Assembly (NCBI RefSeq): GCF_004684805.1
Contig: NZ_SRID01000001.1
Coordinates: 1-64,000 of the forward strand
Length of the DNA: 64,000 nucleotides
Source: Streptomyces palmae
GTDB taxonomy: Bacteria > Actinomycetota > Actinomycetes > Streptomycetales > Streptomycetaceae
Direction of reading: 5' to 3'
Shown here: one piece after another, positions 53,954-63,614 of the stretch
How the letters are laid out: each line of letters begins with the position of its first letter
Position numbering within the stretch: position 1 is the first letter of the stretch
The notes under the pieces: model-generated
What the model was told of the DNA's origin: nothing
Databases searched by the model: none
Seen by the model: the letters and a program-made list of their open reading frames with translations, nothing else
Position numbers and translations under genes: made by a program

Positions 53954-55077
53954 CCGGGCAGCACGTCCTGGACGCCCAGGAAGACCAGGCACCCCCCGTG
54001 GGGCGGCGCAGGCGGCGCGTCGCGAAGATCACCGTCACCGTGTTCGTCCTGGCCACAGCCGGCGCGGTCACCGTCGCCGCGCTCGGCCTGGGCGGCGACG
54101 AGGGGGACGGCGGCGCTGCCGCGAGCCAGCTGCCGCCGAGCACGGCGAAGGTGCTGCGGCAGACGCTGAGAGACACCCAGAGCGAGGACGGCGTGCTCGG
54201 CTACGGCCCGGTCAGGACCCTGTCCGGCCGGCTGCCCGGCACCCTCACCAAGGTCCCCGCCGCCGGCGCGCGGATCTCCCGCGGCCAGGAGCTGTACGCG
54301 GTCGACAATCAGCCAGTGGTGCTGATGTACGGCCCGCTGCCCGCCTACCGCACGCTGAGGAAGGGCGCTGAGGGACCGGATGTGAAGCAGCTGGAGGCCA
54401 ACCTCGCCGCGCTCGGCTACACCGGTTTCACCGTCGACGAGGAGTACAGCGACCGGACCGCCAAGGCGGTCGAGCAGTGGCAGGAGGACCTGGAGTTGAA
54501 GAGGACCGGCACGGTCGAACTCGGCCGACTCGCCTTCGCCCCCGGCCCGGTACGCATCGACAGCACCGAGGCCGACACGGGCGATCAGGCCGCGCCCGGG
54601 CAGAAGGTGCTGGCCTACACCGGCACCGCCAAGGCCGTCACCGTCGAACTCGACAGCGCCGACCGACAGGTGGCCAGGAAGGGCCGCACGGTCGGCATCC
54701 GGCTGCCTGACGGCACCAGGGTGGACGGCACCGTCAGTTCGGTCACCAGCTTCCGCAAACCTGCCGAGCAGGGCAAGGACGCCCGGACCAGACTCAAGGT
54801 GGTCATCTCCCCGGCCGACGCCAAGGCCCGCCGGGCCGTCGCCGCATACGACCAGGCCGGTGTGCATGTGGACTTCACCGCCGGCGAGCGCGAGAACGTC
54901 CTGACCGTGCCGGTGGCCTCGCTCCTCGCGCTGGCCGAGGGCGGCTACGGCGTCGAGGTCGTGGGCGGCTCCGGCACGAGATACGTGCCGGTCCACACCG
55001 GTCTGTTCGCCGGCGGCCGGGTGGAGATATCCGGCGCCGGCATCACCGAGGGCACCACGGTGGGGATGCCCAAGTGA
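53950..55077 (+). CDS. Membrane-fusion/peptidoglycan-binding-like protein of an efflux system
   Basis: 375 residues from GTG 53950, overlapping the lipoprotein stop. A basic segment and one transmembrane helix (about 25-45) anchor it. Next comes a short beta domain, then a peptidoglycan-binding domain ([36 protein letters not shown], about 140-185), then a beta-barrel/HlyD-like C-terminal part (ALGxGxTVxVxLPDGTxVxGxVxxV type strands: [43 protein letters not shown]). This is the layout of periplasmic adaptor-like proteins coupled to MacB-type ABC transporters in Gram-positives. It probably links the pump to the cell wall. Confidence 0.88.
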   Translation: MTGQHVLDAQEDQAPPVGRRRRRVAKITVTVFVLATAGAVTVAALGLGGDEGDGGAAASQLPPSTAKVLRQTLRDTQSEDGVLGYGPVRTLSGRLPGTLTKVPAAGARISRGQELYAVDNQPVVLMYGPLPAYRTLRKGAEGPDVKQLEANLAALGYTGFTVDEEYSDRTAKAVEQWQEDLELKRTGTVELGRLAFAPGPVRIDSTEADTGDQAAPGQKVLAYTGTAKAVTVELDSADRQVARKGRTVGIRLPDGTRVDGTVSSVTSFRKPAEQGKDARTRLKVVISPADAKARRAVAAYDQAGVHVDFTAGERENVLTVPVASLLALAEGGYGVEVVGGSGTRYVPVHTGLFAGGRVEISGAGITEGTTVGMPK

Positions 55078-55766
55078 TCACCCTCAGGGACGTCACCAAG
55101 TCCTACCCCGGCGGCGTCACCGCCCTCGCCGCCGTCTCGCTGACCATCCACCGGGGGGAACTCGTCGGCATCGTCGGCCCCTCCGGCTCCGGAAAGTCCA
55201 CCATGCTCAACATCCTCGGCACCCTGGACCGCCCCACCGCGGGCCGAGTGCACCTCGACGGCCACGACGTCGGCGCCCTGCCCGACGCCAAGCTGTCCGC
55301 GCTGCGCGCCACCCGCATCGGCTTCGTCTTCCAGCACTTCCACCTCGCCGCCGGCACCCCGGCGCTGGACAACGTCGCCGACGGCCTGCTCTACACCGGC
55401 CTCAGGGCGGCGGAGCGGCGCCGCCGCGCCACCGCCGTGCTGCACCGCGTCGGCCTCGGCCACCGCCTGGACCACGAACCGCAGGAACTGTCCGGCGGCG
55501 AACGCCAGCGCGTCGCCATCGCCCGCGCCGTCGCCGGCGCGCCCGCGCTGCTGCTCGCCGACGAGCCGACCGGCGCCCTGGACTCCGCCTCCGGCGCCGG
55601 GGTGCTGCGGCTGCTGCGCGAGCTGAACACCGCCGGCACCACCGTCGTCATCATCACCCACGATCGGGATCTGGCCGGGCAACTGCCCCGCCAGGTCAGC
55701 ATGCGTGACGGCCGCATCACCGCCGACACCCGCGGTGATGCCACCGTGGCAAGGGGAGCGCGCTGA
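55074..55766 (+). CDS. ABC transporter ATP-binding protein (MacB/LolD-like)
   Basis: 230 residues from GTG 55074, overlapping the previous stop. It has all motor motifs: Walker [11 protein letters not shown]-loop FVFQHFHL, signature LSGGERQR, Walker [14 protein letters not shown] and switch His in IITHDRD. Length and the TGALD end place it in the MacB/LolD/FtsE group. It powers the permease encoded next, with which it shares a TGATG overlap. Confidence 0.95.
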   Translation: MITLRDVTKSYPGGVTALAAVSLTIHRGELVGIVGPSGSGKSTMLNILGTLDRPTAGRVHLDGHDVGALPDAKLSALRATRIGFVFQHFHLAAGTPALDNVADGLLYTGLRAAERRRRATAVLHRVGLGHRLDHEPQELSGGERQRVAIARAVAGAPALLLADEPTGALDSASGAGVLRLLRELNTAGTTVVIITHDRDLAGQLPRQVSMRDGRITADTRGDATVARGAR

Positions 55767-56971
55767 TGGCCACCGACACCCTGCGCCCGGCCCGTATGCG
55801 GCCCGCCGACGTGGTCAAGGTAGGCGCCGTCGGTCTGCGCACCCGGCCGCTGCGCGCTTTCCTCTCCGCGCTCGGCATCGCCATCGGCATCGCCGCCATG
55901 GTCGCCGTCGTCGGTATCTCCACCTCCTCCCGCGCCGACCTCGACCGCACCCTCGCCGCGCTCGGCACCAACCTGCTCACCGTCACCCCCGGCGACACAC
56001 CGACCGGGGGCAAGGCGAAACTGCCCCTGACGTCGGAGCGGATGGTCGCCCGCATCGGCCCGGTGACCTCCGCCTCGGCAATCGGCAGGATCGACGACGC
56101 CGACGTGTACCGCACCGAGGAGATCCCGGAGGCCGAGACCGGGGGCATCGTCGCCTACGCCGCCCGCACCGACCTGCGCGCCACCACCGGCGCAACACTG
56201 CGCAGCGGCACCTGGCTCAACGCCGCCACCAGCCGCTACCCCGCCGTCGTGCTGGGCGCCGACGCCGCCGACCGCCTGGGCATCGGCCACGCCCGCCCGG
56301 ACACCCGGATCCTCGTCGGCGGCCGGTACATGACCGTCATCGGCATCCTCCGGCCCGCCCCTCTCGCCCCCGATCTCGACACCGCCGTCCTCGTCGGCTG
56401 GCAGGCGGCCAAGGACAAGCTCGGCTTCGACGGCCACCCCACCACCCTCTACACCCGCAGCGACGACGCCGAGGTCAGATCCGTCCAGTCCGTCCTCGGC
56501 GCCACCGCCAACCCGCGGAACCCCAACGAGGTCAAGGTCTCCCGCCCCTCCGACGCCCTGGCCGCCCAGCAGGCGGCGAGCAAGGCCTTCACCGGCCTGC
56601 TCCTCGGGCTGGGCGCGGTGGCCCTGCTCGTCGGCGGCGTCGGAGTGGCCAACACCATGGTCATATCGGTCCTGGAACGGCGGGCGGAGATCGGCCTGCG
56701 CCGCTCCCTGGGCGCCACCCGCGGCCAGATCCGCACCCAGTTCCTCGCCGAATCCCTGCTCCTGTCCGCCCTCGGCGGCATCGGCGGCGCCCTCCTCGGG
56801 GCCGGGGCGACCACCACGTACGCCCTCTACCAGGGCTGGCCCACCGTCCTCCCGGCGTGGGCGGTCGCCGGCGGCATCGCCGCGACCCTGGCCATCGGCG
56901 CCCTCGCCGGCCTCTACCCCGCCATCCGCGCCTCCCGCCTCTCCCCGACCGAGGCCCTGGCGACCCCGTGA
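55766..56971 (+). CDS. MacB-like ABC transporter permease
   Basis: 401 residues from ATG 55766. Four transmembrane helices: one near residues 28-50 (FLSALGIAIGIAAMVAVVGI) and three at about 275-395. Between the first two is a large extracytoplasmic MacB_PCD domain (about 55-265). The last part is FtsX-like with VANTMVISVLERRAEIGLRRSLGATRGQIRTQFLAESLLLS and ends LYPAIRASRLSPTEAL. Type VII ABC exporters of this form do not transport through the membrane; they transmit ATP energy to extracytoplasmic partners, here the adaptor-like protein and lipoprotein encoded upstream. Substrate unknown, probably an antimicrobial peptide or lipid. Confidence 0.93.
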   Translation: MATDTLRPARMRPADVVKVGAVGLRTRPLRAFLSALGIAIGIAAMVAVVGISTSSRADLDRTLAALGTNLLTVTPGDTPTGGKAKLPLTSERMVARIGPVTSASAIGRIDDADVYRTEEIPEAETGGIVAYAARTDLRATTGATLRSGTWLNAATSRYPAVVLGADAADRLGIGHARPDTRILVGGRYMTVIGILRPAPLAPDLDTAVLVGWQAAKDKLGFDGHPTTLYTRSDDAEVRSVQSVLGATANPRNPNEVKVSRPSDALAAQQAASKAFTGLLLGLGAVALLVGGVGVANTMVISVLERRAEIGLRRSLGATRGQIRTQFLAESLLLSALGGIGGALLGAGATTTYALYQGWPTVLPAWAVAGGIAATLAIGALAGLYPAIRASRLSPTEALATP

Positions 56972-57206
56972 GCCCGGGGAGCGCGGTCAGGGCCGCCAAG
57001 GACCTCTCAGCCTCGGCGACCCGGAGTGCACCGGAGCGCCTCGGCCTACGTCCTCCCCGAGATGCGGATCGTAGGACCGAGGGGCTCCGGTCTCCCCCAT
57101 GGAAGGGCAGCCCCGGCTCCGCTGGGCCGCCCGGCGTGGGCAGGCGGATCCCAAGGGTTGTGGAGCGCGGGGTGCCGTGTAGGTTCGCCCGTCGCGGAAG
57201 CGCCGG

Positions 57207-57731
57207 TTACCAGGTCTTCAGTGCCCAGCGCTGTCCGTCGCTGCCGGTGTTGTCCCACTGGATGGCATGGGCACCGTTCGCCGTGCTACTCGACCCGATC
57301 GCCAGGTACTTCCCGCTGTTGAAGTTGATGATGTGGCGGTCGTTGTCGGAATACCAGAGCTGTCCGAAGCTGTCGAGGCAGTCCCACTGGATGGCGTGGG
57401 CGCCCTCCTCGATGCTGCTCGAACCGATGGCCAGGCACTTGTCGCTGCTCTTGTTGACCAGCTGGTAGACACTCGGATCCTTGAGGGCGGCCTGGTCGCT
57501 CGCCGCGGACCTGGTGGAACGGGCGATCGTCTTCAGCATGCGTTCGAACTTCTCGGGAGCGCGGCTCTTGAGGTTCGCCAACTCGGCCGGCGTGAGGCGC
57601 TTCACCATCGTGCCGGAATCCGCCTGCGGAGTCGGCCGGGAAGACGCCGTCGAGGCTCCGACGGCCGGGGTGGTGACCGCGGCCATCGCGACCGCGGTCA
57701 CGGCGACGAATGTCTTGGCGATACGGGACAT
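57207..57731 (-). CDS. Secreted ricin-type (RICIN) lectin domain protein
   Basis: 174 residues from ATG 57731 with GAAGGGG upstream. Signal peptide MSRIAKTFVAVTAVAMAAVTTPAVGA, then a helical linker of about 60 residues (MVKRLTPAELANLKSRAPEKFERMLK), then a shortened beta-trefoil domain with repeats SDKCLAIGSSSIEEGAHAIQWDCLDSFGQLW and SGKYLAIGSSSTANGAHAIQWDNTGSDGQRW. The QxW motifs are variants (GQLWY, GQRWAL). Only two trefoil units are complete, so the sugar-binding face may be partial. Secreted carbohydrate-binding protein; no enzyme domain. Confidence 0.9.
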   Translation of the reverse strand: MSRIAKTFVAVTAVAMAAVTTPAVGASTASSRPTPQADSGTMVKRLTPAELANLKSRAPEKFERMLKTIARSTRSAASDQAALKDPSVYQLVNKSSDKCLAIGSSSIEEGAHAIQWDCLDSFGQLWYSDNDRHIINFNSGKYLAIGSSSTANGAHAIQWDNTGSDGQRWALKTW

Positions 57732-57941
57732 GTCTGCCCCTTCGGTACGGTGCCGGATCCCACCCACGCGGGATCCGTCGGGTTCTCAGGTGTCGTTCCA
57801 TCCGCGCGCCGATGTGTCCGGCGCTCGATACGTGAGTCTGCGCGCCGCCGGGGTCGCTGCTCGACCTGATTCGGTTTGGACCGAACTCCGGCATCCAGGA
57901 AGATCACCCCGGCTTGTGTCGTACGGCGCTCGGGGGACAGC

Positions 57942-58970
57942 GTGTATCGCATTCACTTCACGGTCGAGGATCTGGCACGCACGAGAGTCGCCCAGGCCCC
58001 GCCACCGCTGTGGGAACTGAGCGTCGCGGTGCGCCATCTCCAGGAGGACAACAACTCGGTGCGGTTCGCGGCCTGGCGGCGGCGTGCGCTGGCCGGGCTG
58101 CTGCCGCAGGCCCGGCTGGTTCTCGAGCTGACACCGATCCTGGGATGGTTACCCACCTTCATGGCCCCGGCCGAACTCGGCAGCCCACAGGAGATGCTGG
58201 AGCGGGGCCGCTCCACACCCCGCTCCGAGATCCGCAGGAGTCTGGCCTCGGTGGCCGAGCGTCAGCCGCTGCCCGCGTGGACCCAGCACCTGGCCGGCGA
58301 CCACCGGCTGCTGCGGCAGTTCCTCACCGGCCTGGAGAACGTCCACAACCAACTGCTGGCTCCCTACTGGCCGCAGGTCACCACGCTCACCACGGCCGAC
58401 CAGACAGCGCGCCTGAGGGAGGCGGCCACCAGCGGCATGGAGCGCATGTTCGCCTTGCTCAGCCCACGCCGCATCCGCTGGAACCTGCCCGTGCTGGAGA
58501 TAGCGATGGTCTCCGGCCGCGAGGGAGAACTCCACCTGGAGGGCCGGGGGCTGCTCATGGTGCCGTCGGTCTTCAGCTGCGGAGCGCCCCTCATCGAACC
58601 CCACGCCCAGCCCCAGCCGACCCTGACCTACCCGGCCGGTCTCGCCGAGCAGTCGCGCGCACTGCCCCTGTACTCGCCGCCCGCACGGCCCGCGTCACCC
58701 GCAGCGCCGTCCTCGCTGGCCTCGGTCCTGGGCCGCACCCGCGCCGATGTCCTGCACACCATCGCGGAACACCCCGCCTGCTCCACCAAACAACTCGCCG
58801 CCCTCGTCGGCATCGCCCAGGCCAGCGCGAGTGAACATGCCACCAGCCTGCGCGAAGCCGGCCTGGTGCACACCGTTCGGCACCGTAACGCGGCTCTGCA
58901 CAGCCCCACCAGCGTCGGCATCGCCCTGCTGAACGCCTCGCCCGCGGTCCCGAGCGGCTACCGCGCCTGA
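57942..58970 (+). CDS. Winged-helix (ArsR-like) transcriptional regulator
   Basis: The GTG at 57942 (342 residues, VYRIHFTVEDLARTRV) follows GGGGGA by five bases; the longer frame upstream has no such site. The N-terminal 240 residues form the helical DUF5937-type region (LWELSVAVRHLQ...), and the C-terminus holds a winged helix: LGRTRADVLHTIAEHPACSTKQLAALVGIAQASASEHATSLREAGLV, with the wing HRNAALHSPT. This architecture is common in streptomycetes, where such proteins respond to unknown ligands. Divergent from the lectin gene with a 210-bp gap, so it may control it. Confidence 0.88.
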   Translation: MYRIHFTVEDLARTRVAQAPPPLWELSVAVRHLQEDNNSVRFAAWRRRALAGLLPQARLVLELTPILGWLPTFMAPAELGSPQEMLERGRSTPRSEIRRSLASVAERQPLPAWTQHLAGDHRLLRQFLTGLENVHNQLLAPYWPQVTTLTTADQTARLREAATSGMERMFALLSPRRIRWNLPVLEIAMVSGREGELHLEGRGLLMVPSVFSCGAPLIEPHAQPQPTLTYPAGLAEQSRALPLYSPPARPASPAAPSSLASVLGRTRADVLHTIAEHPACSTKQLAALVGIAQASASEHATSLREAGLVHTVRHRNAALHSPTSVGIALLNASPAVPSGYRA

Positions 58971-58984
58971 CCCGCTCGGTCGGC

Positions 58985-59665
58985 TCAGGGCTCGTCGTCG
59001 ATCGCCCCGGGGGCGATCGCCGGGGCCGGGAAGGCATGGCGGGCCTCGCCGCCGGACCACCAGACGCCGATCGCGAAGACCGCAGTGGCTTCCAGCAACC
59101 CTGCGCGGTCGAGGCCCCCGCAGGCCATCGGGTCGCAGCCCATAGAGATGACCAGCTCGGACACCAGGGCGGCGGCGGGGGAGTGGTCCGTACAGAAAGG
59201 CACGGCCAGTGGCGCCCCCTCGAAGGCGGGTCGCGGCAGGGTCCAGATGCTCTCGTGGCAGACCCCGAACACCTTGGCGACCCGGGCGGCAGGGGCGGCG
59301 GCCGCTATCCGGGCGGCCGCTAACCAGGCGGCCACCGAGTCCGTGCCACCCACCGTGGTAAGCACCGGTCCGGCGGCCCCCGGCGCCATCGGCACCGTGC
59401 AGTCCAGTACGGTCCGGTCGGCCAGGGCCGGGGCCAGTTCCGCGGCCAACTCCGGCGCGACCTGCGCCGGTACGGCCACGAGCACGGCCTCGCCGTATCG
59501 CGCCGCCTCGGCGAGTCCGCCGTGCCAGGCGGCCCCGATCCGGGCCGCCGTACTGGCGGCGGCCCCGCTGTCCCGCCCTCCCACCAGGACCTGGTGCCCG
59601 GCCCGTACCCAGGCCCCGCCCAGCGCCGCGGCCATGGCGCCCGTACCCAGAATGCCGATACGCAT
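58985..59665 (-). CDS. NAD(P)-binding protein, F420-dependent NADP reductase-like
   Basis: The start MRIGILGTG (226 residues) has AGGAG eight bases upstream. The Rossmann motif is GILGTGAMAAALGGAWVRAGHQVLVGGRD. A second half follows with AKVFGVCHE and CDPMACGGLDRAGLLEATAV, as in the coenzyme-F420-dependent NADP oxidoreductase-like group (NAD_binding_10/YwnB-like). Probable NAD(P)-dependent oxidoreductase of unknown substrate. It is divergent from an HxlR regulator with 96 bp between, a common pairing in which the regulator represses the reductase until an electrophile or quinone appears. Confidence 0.85.
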   Translation of the reverse strand: MRIGILGTGAMAAALGGAWVRAGHQVLVGGRDSGAAASTAARIGAAWHGGLAEAARYGEAVLVAVPAQVAPELAAELAPALADRTVLDCTVPMAPGAAGPVLTTVGGTDSVAAWLAAARIAAAAPAARVAKVFGVCHESIWTLPRPAFEGAPLAVPFCTDHSPAAALVSELVISMGCDPMACGGLDRAGLLEATAVFAIGVWWSGGEARHAFPAPAIAPGAIDDEP

Positions 59666-59761
59666 CGTGATGCTCCTGTTCACGTCGTGGATGCCGTGCC
59701 CTGGACGCTAGAAGAGCCGATGCACACCGCACGGTAGGCATCGGCCGGACAGGATGCCCGT

Positions 59762-60145
59762 ATGGAACAGCCGGACGAGGTGGTCGACATGGTGGGGGAC
59801 GTGTTCGCGGCGGACTGCCGGGCGCGGATCGCCTTCGAGGTGCTGGCCAACCGCTGGGACAGCGTGGTGGTCTTCATCCTCGGCGAGAGCGGCCCGATGC
59901 GGCCCAGGGCGATGCTGGACCGGATCGGCGGGATCAGCCCCAAGGTGCTCAACCAGGCACTGCGGCGGCTGGAGTACAACGGCCTGGTGCGGCGGCACCG
60001 CTACGCCGAGGCGCCGCCTCGCGTCGACTACTCCCTCACCGAGGCCGGCACCGCGCTGATCGGCCCGATCCGCGCGATGGGCGCCTGGGCGGCGGTCTAC
60101 GGGGACGCGGTGGTGTCGGCCCGGGACCGGGCGGACGGGCTGTAG
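59762..60145 (+). CDS. HxlR-family transcriptional regulator
   Basis: 127 residues from ATG 59762. The HxlR pattern is clear: CRARIAFEVLANRWDSVVVFILGESGPMRPRAMLDRIGGISPKVLNQALRRLEYNGLVRRHRYAEAPPRVDYSLTEAGTAL. It forms a dimeric winged helix. The HxlR cysteine is not near the N-terminus in the usual spot, though Cys19 exists, so sensing by thiol oxidation is possible. Regulates itself and probably the divergent oxidoreductase gene. Confidence 0.92.
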   Translation: MEQPDEVVDMVGDVFAADCRARIAFEVLANRWDSVVVFILGESGPMRPRAMLDRIGGISPKVLNQALRRLEYNGLVRRHRYAEAPPRVDYSLTEAGTALIGPIRAMGAWAAVYGDAVVSARDRADGL

Positions 60146-60192
60146 CGGCGGGCCCGCGCGCCGCGGGAGGGCGCGCTGGGCCTGCCGGTGGT

Positions 60193-60400
60193 CAGCCCAG
60201 GATCGGGATCAGGCCGAGGGCGAGGACCATGGAGAAGTCGGCCGCCACAGTGAGTCGGGTGGGGGGAGCCTGCGGGCGCGCACGGTCACCAGCAGGTGGA
60301 CGATCGCGGCCATGGTGATCGGCCCGGACCACACCAGGGCGTGGTCGAAGTGCCACGTGGTGAACAGCCGGCCCAGGCCTCGGCCCTGCTGTTCGACGAA
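60193..60400 (-). pseudogene. Remnant of a membrane protein (frameshifted)
   Basis: Two minus-strand frames join to spell TWHFDHALVWSGPITMAAIV, HLLVTVRARR, then LTVAADFSMVLALGLIPILG and a stop (60193-60195). The shift is near 60265-60280. It looks like the last two transmembrane helices of a small membrane protein; the rest is missing. Confidence 0.5.
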
Positions 60401-60409
60401 GCCGATAAT

Positions 60410-60680
60410 GCACGGGTGCCGGTCACCGCGCTCGGCGACATCCGCCCCGGCAGCACCATCGTTTTGCCCAGCGCGTACGGCGGCCACGACGCTTACGGCT
60501 GGAGCGGCACCCGCACCACGCCGACCGTCGACCTCGGCGACTTCCCACCAGGCGTCGACAGCGCGCCGACCCGCCTGGACAGCCACCTCTTGGCCCTCCT
60601 TGGCGACTTCGGCGAAGACACCACCGCATCCATCGCCACCGCCCTCCTCGGCCTCCCCATGGAGCCCCGGGGCGCCCAGC
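60410..60680 (+). pseudogene. Possible fragment of a Cas3-like or other large protein
   Basis: The plus-strand frame reads RVPVTALGDIRPGSTIVLPSAYGGHDAYGWSGT and VDLGDFPPG, then RLDSHLLALLGDFG. I have a weak memory of similar LRPGxTxVLPxxYGG phrases in actinobacterial type I CRISPR helicases, but the fragment is short and no cas gene or repeat array is near. It lacks start and stop features of a gene. Confidence 0.28.
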
Positions 60681-61121
60681 AGGGCGGGCGTCGGATCGGC
60701 GGTGGGAGGGCGCGGCACGGGCACGGCAGCCGAGCCGAGCGGGATAGCACGGTCCGGGCAGCGGACCGGCGCAGCCCGGCGGACCGGCGCGGGCGCACGG
60801 CACGGGCCGGCGAAGCGGGCCGGCAGGACGGACCCCGCTGACCGGGGCCGGAGGGCGACGACGGCGCGCAGGCGCGGCCGGCGGAGACGTGGGACGGTCG
60901 CGGCCAGGGCGCGGGCCCGGCACCGGGGCGGCAGGGGCCGGGGCCGGCGGCGGGCAACAGTGGGATCCACGCTGACCAGGCTGAGATCGCCGTCGTCGCG
61001 TGCCGCGACCTCGGGGATCACCGCTTCCATGAGCGTCTGGAAGACCCCGGTGGGCGCCCGTAACACCTGATCGTGTGAATATTCGCATGACGTCCGCGCG
61101 GAGATCCGCTAGGGATGTCCC
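60681..61121. other. Non-coding, very GC-rich stretch
   Basis: No supported gene; frames are Arg/Ala/Pro-rich on both strands. The promoter of the acetyltransferase gene lies near its right end, where A/T is higher (61070-61110). Confidence 0.45.
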
Positions 61122-61577
61122 ATGCCGATTCGTGTGCGCCTTGACGACCTGTGCCCGGAGACCTGGGAGGAGGTGGCCGGCCTGACGGTGGCTGACGACC
61201 AGCGCGACCTCATCGCGTCCAACCTGTACTCGATCGCGGAAAGTCGCTTCTTGCCGGGCTTCGTGACCCGTGCGGTGATGCATGATGAGCGCGCCGTGGG
61301 CTTCACGATGTACGGTCCCGATCCCGACGACGGTCAGATGTGGCTCTACCGCTTGATGATCGACAAGGATCACCAGGGAATGGGCCTGGGACGAGCCGCT
61401 CTCCAGCAGGTCATCGCCCACGTGCGGGACGCGTTCGACGCGCCAGTACTGCGGCTGGGGGTACGCGCGGACAACATCGCGGCCAGGGCGCTCTACACCT
61501 CTGCTGGGTTCGTTCCCACCGGTCAGGTCCTCGACGATGAGGACATCCTGGAGTTCCGTCTGTCCACGACCGACTGA
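61122..61577 (+). CDS. GNAT family N-acetyltransferase
   Basis: 151 residues from ATG 61122. It has the GNAT fold: the beta-alpha start IRVRLDDLCPETWEEVAGL, VGFTMYGPDPDDGQMWLYRLMIDKDHQGMGLGRAALQQVI with the CoA pyrophosphate loop QGMGLG (motif A), then LRLGVRADNIAARALYTSAGFVPTGQ (motif B). It resembles BltD/PaiA-like spermidine or small-amine acetyltransferases. Single gene; substrate not readable. Confidence 0.92.
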   Translation: MPIRVRLDDLCPETWEEVAGLTVADDQRDLIASNLYSIAESRFLPGFVTRAVMHDERAVGFTMYGPDPDDGQMWLYRLMIDKDHQGMGLGRAALQQVIAHVRDAFDAPVLRLGVRADNIAARALYTSAGFVPTGQVLDDEDILEFRLSTTD

Positions 61578-62720
61578 GCGGCGCGGAGTCTCCGTTACCC
61601 CATTCTCAGTCAGCCCCTGACGCCAGATCCCCCGCTGCCCGCTCGATTGCCCGATACGCAGCGGGCCACTCCAAACGGCTCGGCCAGCTCGGCGCTGGGG
61701 CACTCGGCCCCCCTTGTGCAGCGCCAGGCGATGCGCTTCCTGCCGAGCGTTCGGCTCCGGTTTCTTGCCGCGCAACTCCCGCCACCCATACCCGGGCGAC
61801 GAGGGCGGCAGCGGAGACCGGGCCGGGCGGGCACGCACGGTGGGCGACAGAACCATGGCCCGGACGGGCCGACAGCGCACGGTGCCGACGCGGGCCGCGG
61901 ACGGCCAGGTCCTCATCGTCCAGCGCGACAGTGCGCTGGGCCCGGCGGCCAGGCAGTGACTGAAGCACAGAGCAGCGGCAGCGGGGCGGACCACAGCAGA
62001 GCAAGCCGCGGCCGGCGGCGAGCAGGCGGGGTCCGCGGCCTGGACAGGCCGGGCCGGGGCGGGGCCCGGCGACGGCGCGGCGCGGCGGCAGGCCGGGCCG
62101 GGCAGTGGAGCAACGGCGTGGTCGACCGGATCTGGACTCGTTGGCGGCGCTCAACTGGATGGCGGGATCGGGGCCGCACGCCGAACCACTGGTCGGCGCC
62201 CCACTCCTCGAACCGGTGCACCTCGGTGAACTGGCCGCCGAGCCTCCAGCAGTCGGCCCTTGTCGTCGCTGAGCGCGATCACGAGGGGGCCATGGTGTTT
62301 GTCCGCGTGGCCACCACGGAGCGCTGCCGACGGGCGGGACGCGGGCGCCGGGCCGGACAGAGTCGGCCATCCTCTATGAGGCCGAGTTTCTGGCCGTGCC
62401 TGTCCACCGTGGTAGCGCTGGCCTCCTTCTCACCGGTGGCCGGAGCGACAGTGCGCACCAAGCGCCGCGCGTTCCCAGCGGCGTACAGCTCATCCGGCCG
62501 GCTCCGTGGTGTCCGCGTTGCCGGCCGTCCACCGCGGCGACCGGGGACCTGGGTTGTGCCCCGGCCGGCTGCTGCTGTGGATCAGGTGCGTGGAGCTCCA
62601 GCAATCGATCGCGGACAGCCCCTACGGGTATCCCGGCTGGCGCAATGTCCCGTACGTGGGCGAGCCCCAAGCTGCGGGCCCTCAGGATGTATTGGGCCAT
62701 TTCGGCGCTCGTGGAACTCC
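61578..62720. other. 1.1-kb stretch with no supported gene
   Basis: Overlapping Arg/Pro/Gly-rich frames on both strands and no ribosome site. A minus-strand patch (61620-61960) and a plus-strand patch (62600-62690, SIADSPYGYPGWRNVPYVG) might be scraps of lost genes. Nothing nameable. Confidence 0.45.
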
Positions 62721-63416
62721 ATGGCCCACCACGGCATCGGCTACAACGACGAGAAGCGCAGGCTCAAGGAGTGGTGGGGGGTGACCTCCCGCCAGGAGTG
62801 GGCCGGCACACAGAAACGTTTGCTCGAGGCCGGCATGGTCAGCCCGGTGTGGGAGTTCGCCCTGCGCATCCGCCGCTCCCTCGCCCAGGACTTCGCAGGT
62901 CCAGTCGAACTGGATCACTGGCGGCACGTGGCCGAGCGCGTCCTGCGGTACAACGCCGCCCAGGGCGCGCAGCCCCGGATCACCCCCGATGGAGTCACCG
63001 CGGCGCGCCCCCGCAGTACCGGCGACGTCGAGGCGGAGGTCGCCAGAGTGCAGCGGCTCATCGGGCGGATCGCCCGCTATGAAGCCCGGTTCCGCGCCGA
63101 CGGGCTGCTGGCCGCCAACGCCTTCGTCCGCTCCGTCGAAGCCTGGGACTGCGGACGGGCCTCCGGCATGGCCCGCTGGGGTATCGCCGCCCGCTATTGG
63201 ACCCTCCAAGAGGCCGAGCAGGCCGTGGTCGCCGCCGGCCGCGCCAGTGCCCGGAACTACCGCTCCTGGCCGGAGTTCTCCGCCGCCTACATCCTCGGCC
63301 GCTGTCTGCACTTCGACGAGGAAGAGTTCGGCAGCTGGTACGAGGACATGCTCACCGCCCACCGCGCCCTCACCACCGACCCCGCCAGCCCCTGGCTCAC
63401 CATCCCTTGGAACTGA
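62721..63416 (+). CDS. DUF1266 protein
   Basis: 231 residues from ATG 62721. The final part SWPEFSAAYILGRCLHFDEEEFGSWYEDMLTAHRALTTDPASPWLTIPW is the DUF1266 signature (conserved GR, Asp-Glu-Glu and SPW). The start RRLKEWWGVTSRQEWAGTQKRLLEAG is the usual N-terminal helix of the family. Function unknown; the family occurs in bacterial conflict-related loci and next to secretion genes in some species. No strong ribosome site is visible, and the decayed region upstream might have removed a longer N-terminus. Confidence 0.85.
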   Translation: MAHHGIGYNDEKRRLKEWWGVTSRQEWAGTQKRLLEAGMVSPVWEFALRIRRSLAQDFAGPVELDHWRHVAERVLRYNAAQGAQPRITPDGVTAARPRSTGDVEAEVARVQRLIGRIARYEARFRADGLLAANAFVRSVEAWDCGRASGMARWGIAARYWTLQEAEQAVVAAGRASARNYRSWPEFSAAYILGRCLHFDEEEFGSWYEDMLTAHRALTTDPASPWLTIPWN

Positions 63417-63614
63417 TGCCCGGAAGGCCACACATGGCCGCACCGAGCCGTGCACGTGGGCAGGAACGAGGAATGAGGTCGGGGACTCAGCGAGACTCAG
63501 AACAACTCACGGGGTGTCGCACACTCCTCCTCGTCGGTTCAGTGGACGACCGTCTTGCCAGGGTAGGGTGCGCCCAGCCTGGTCGGGACGGTAGACCCAA
63601 GGGTGATGCAACGC
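63417..63614. other. Intergenic region between convergent genes
   Basis: 198 bases separating convergent genes; no clear terminator seen. Confidence 0.35.

Noticed and set aside
60296..60841. Intact CRISPR gene
   Set aside because: Only a short stretch looks protein-like, the end is Arg-rich shadow sequence, and there is no array or other cas gene.
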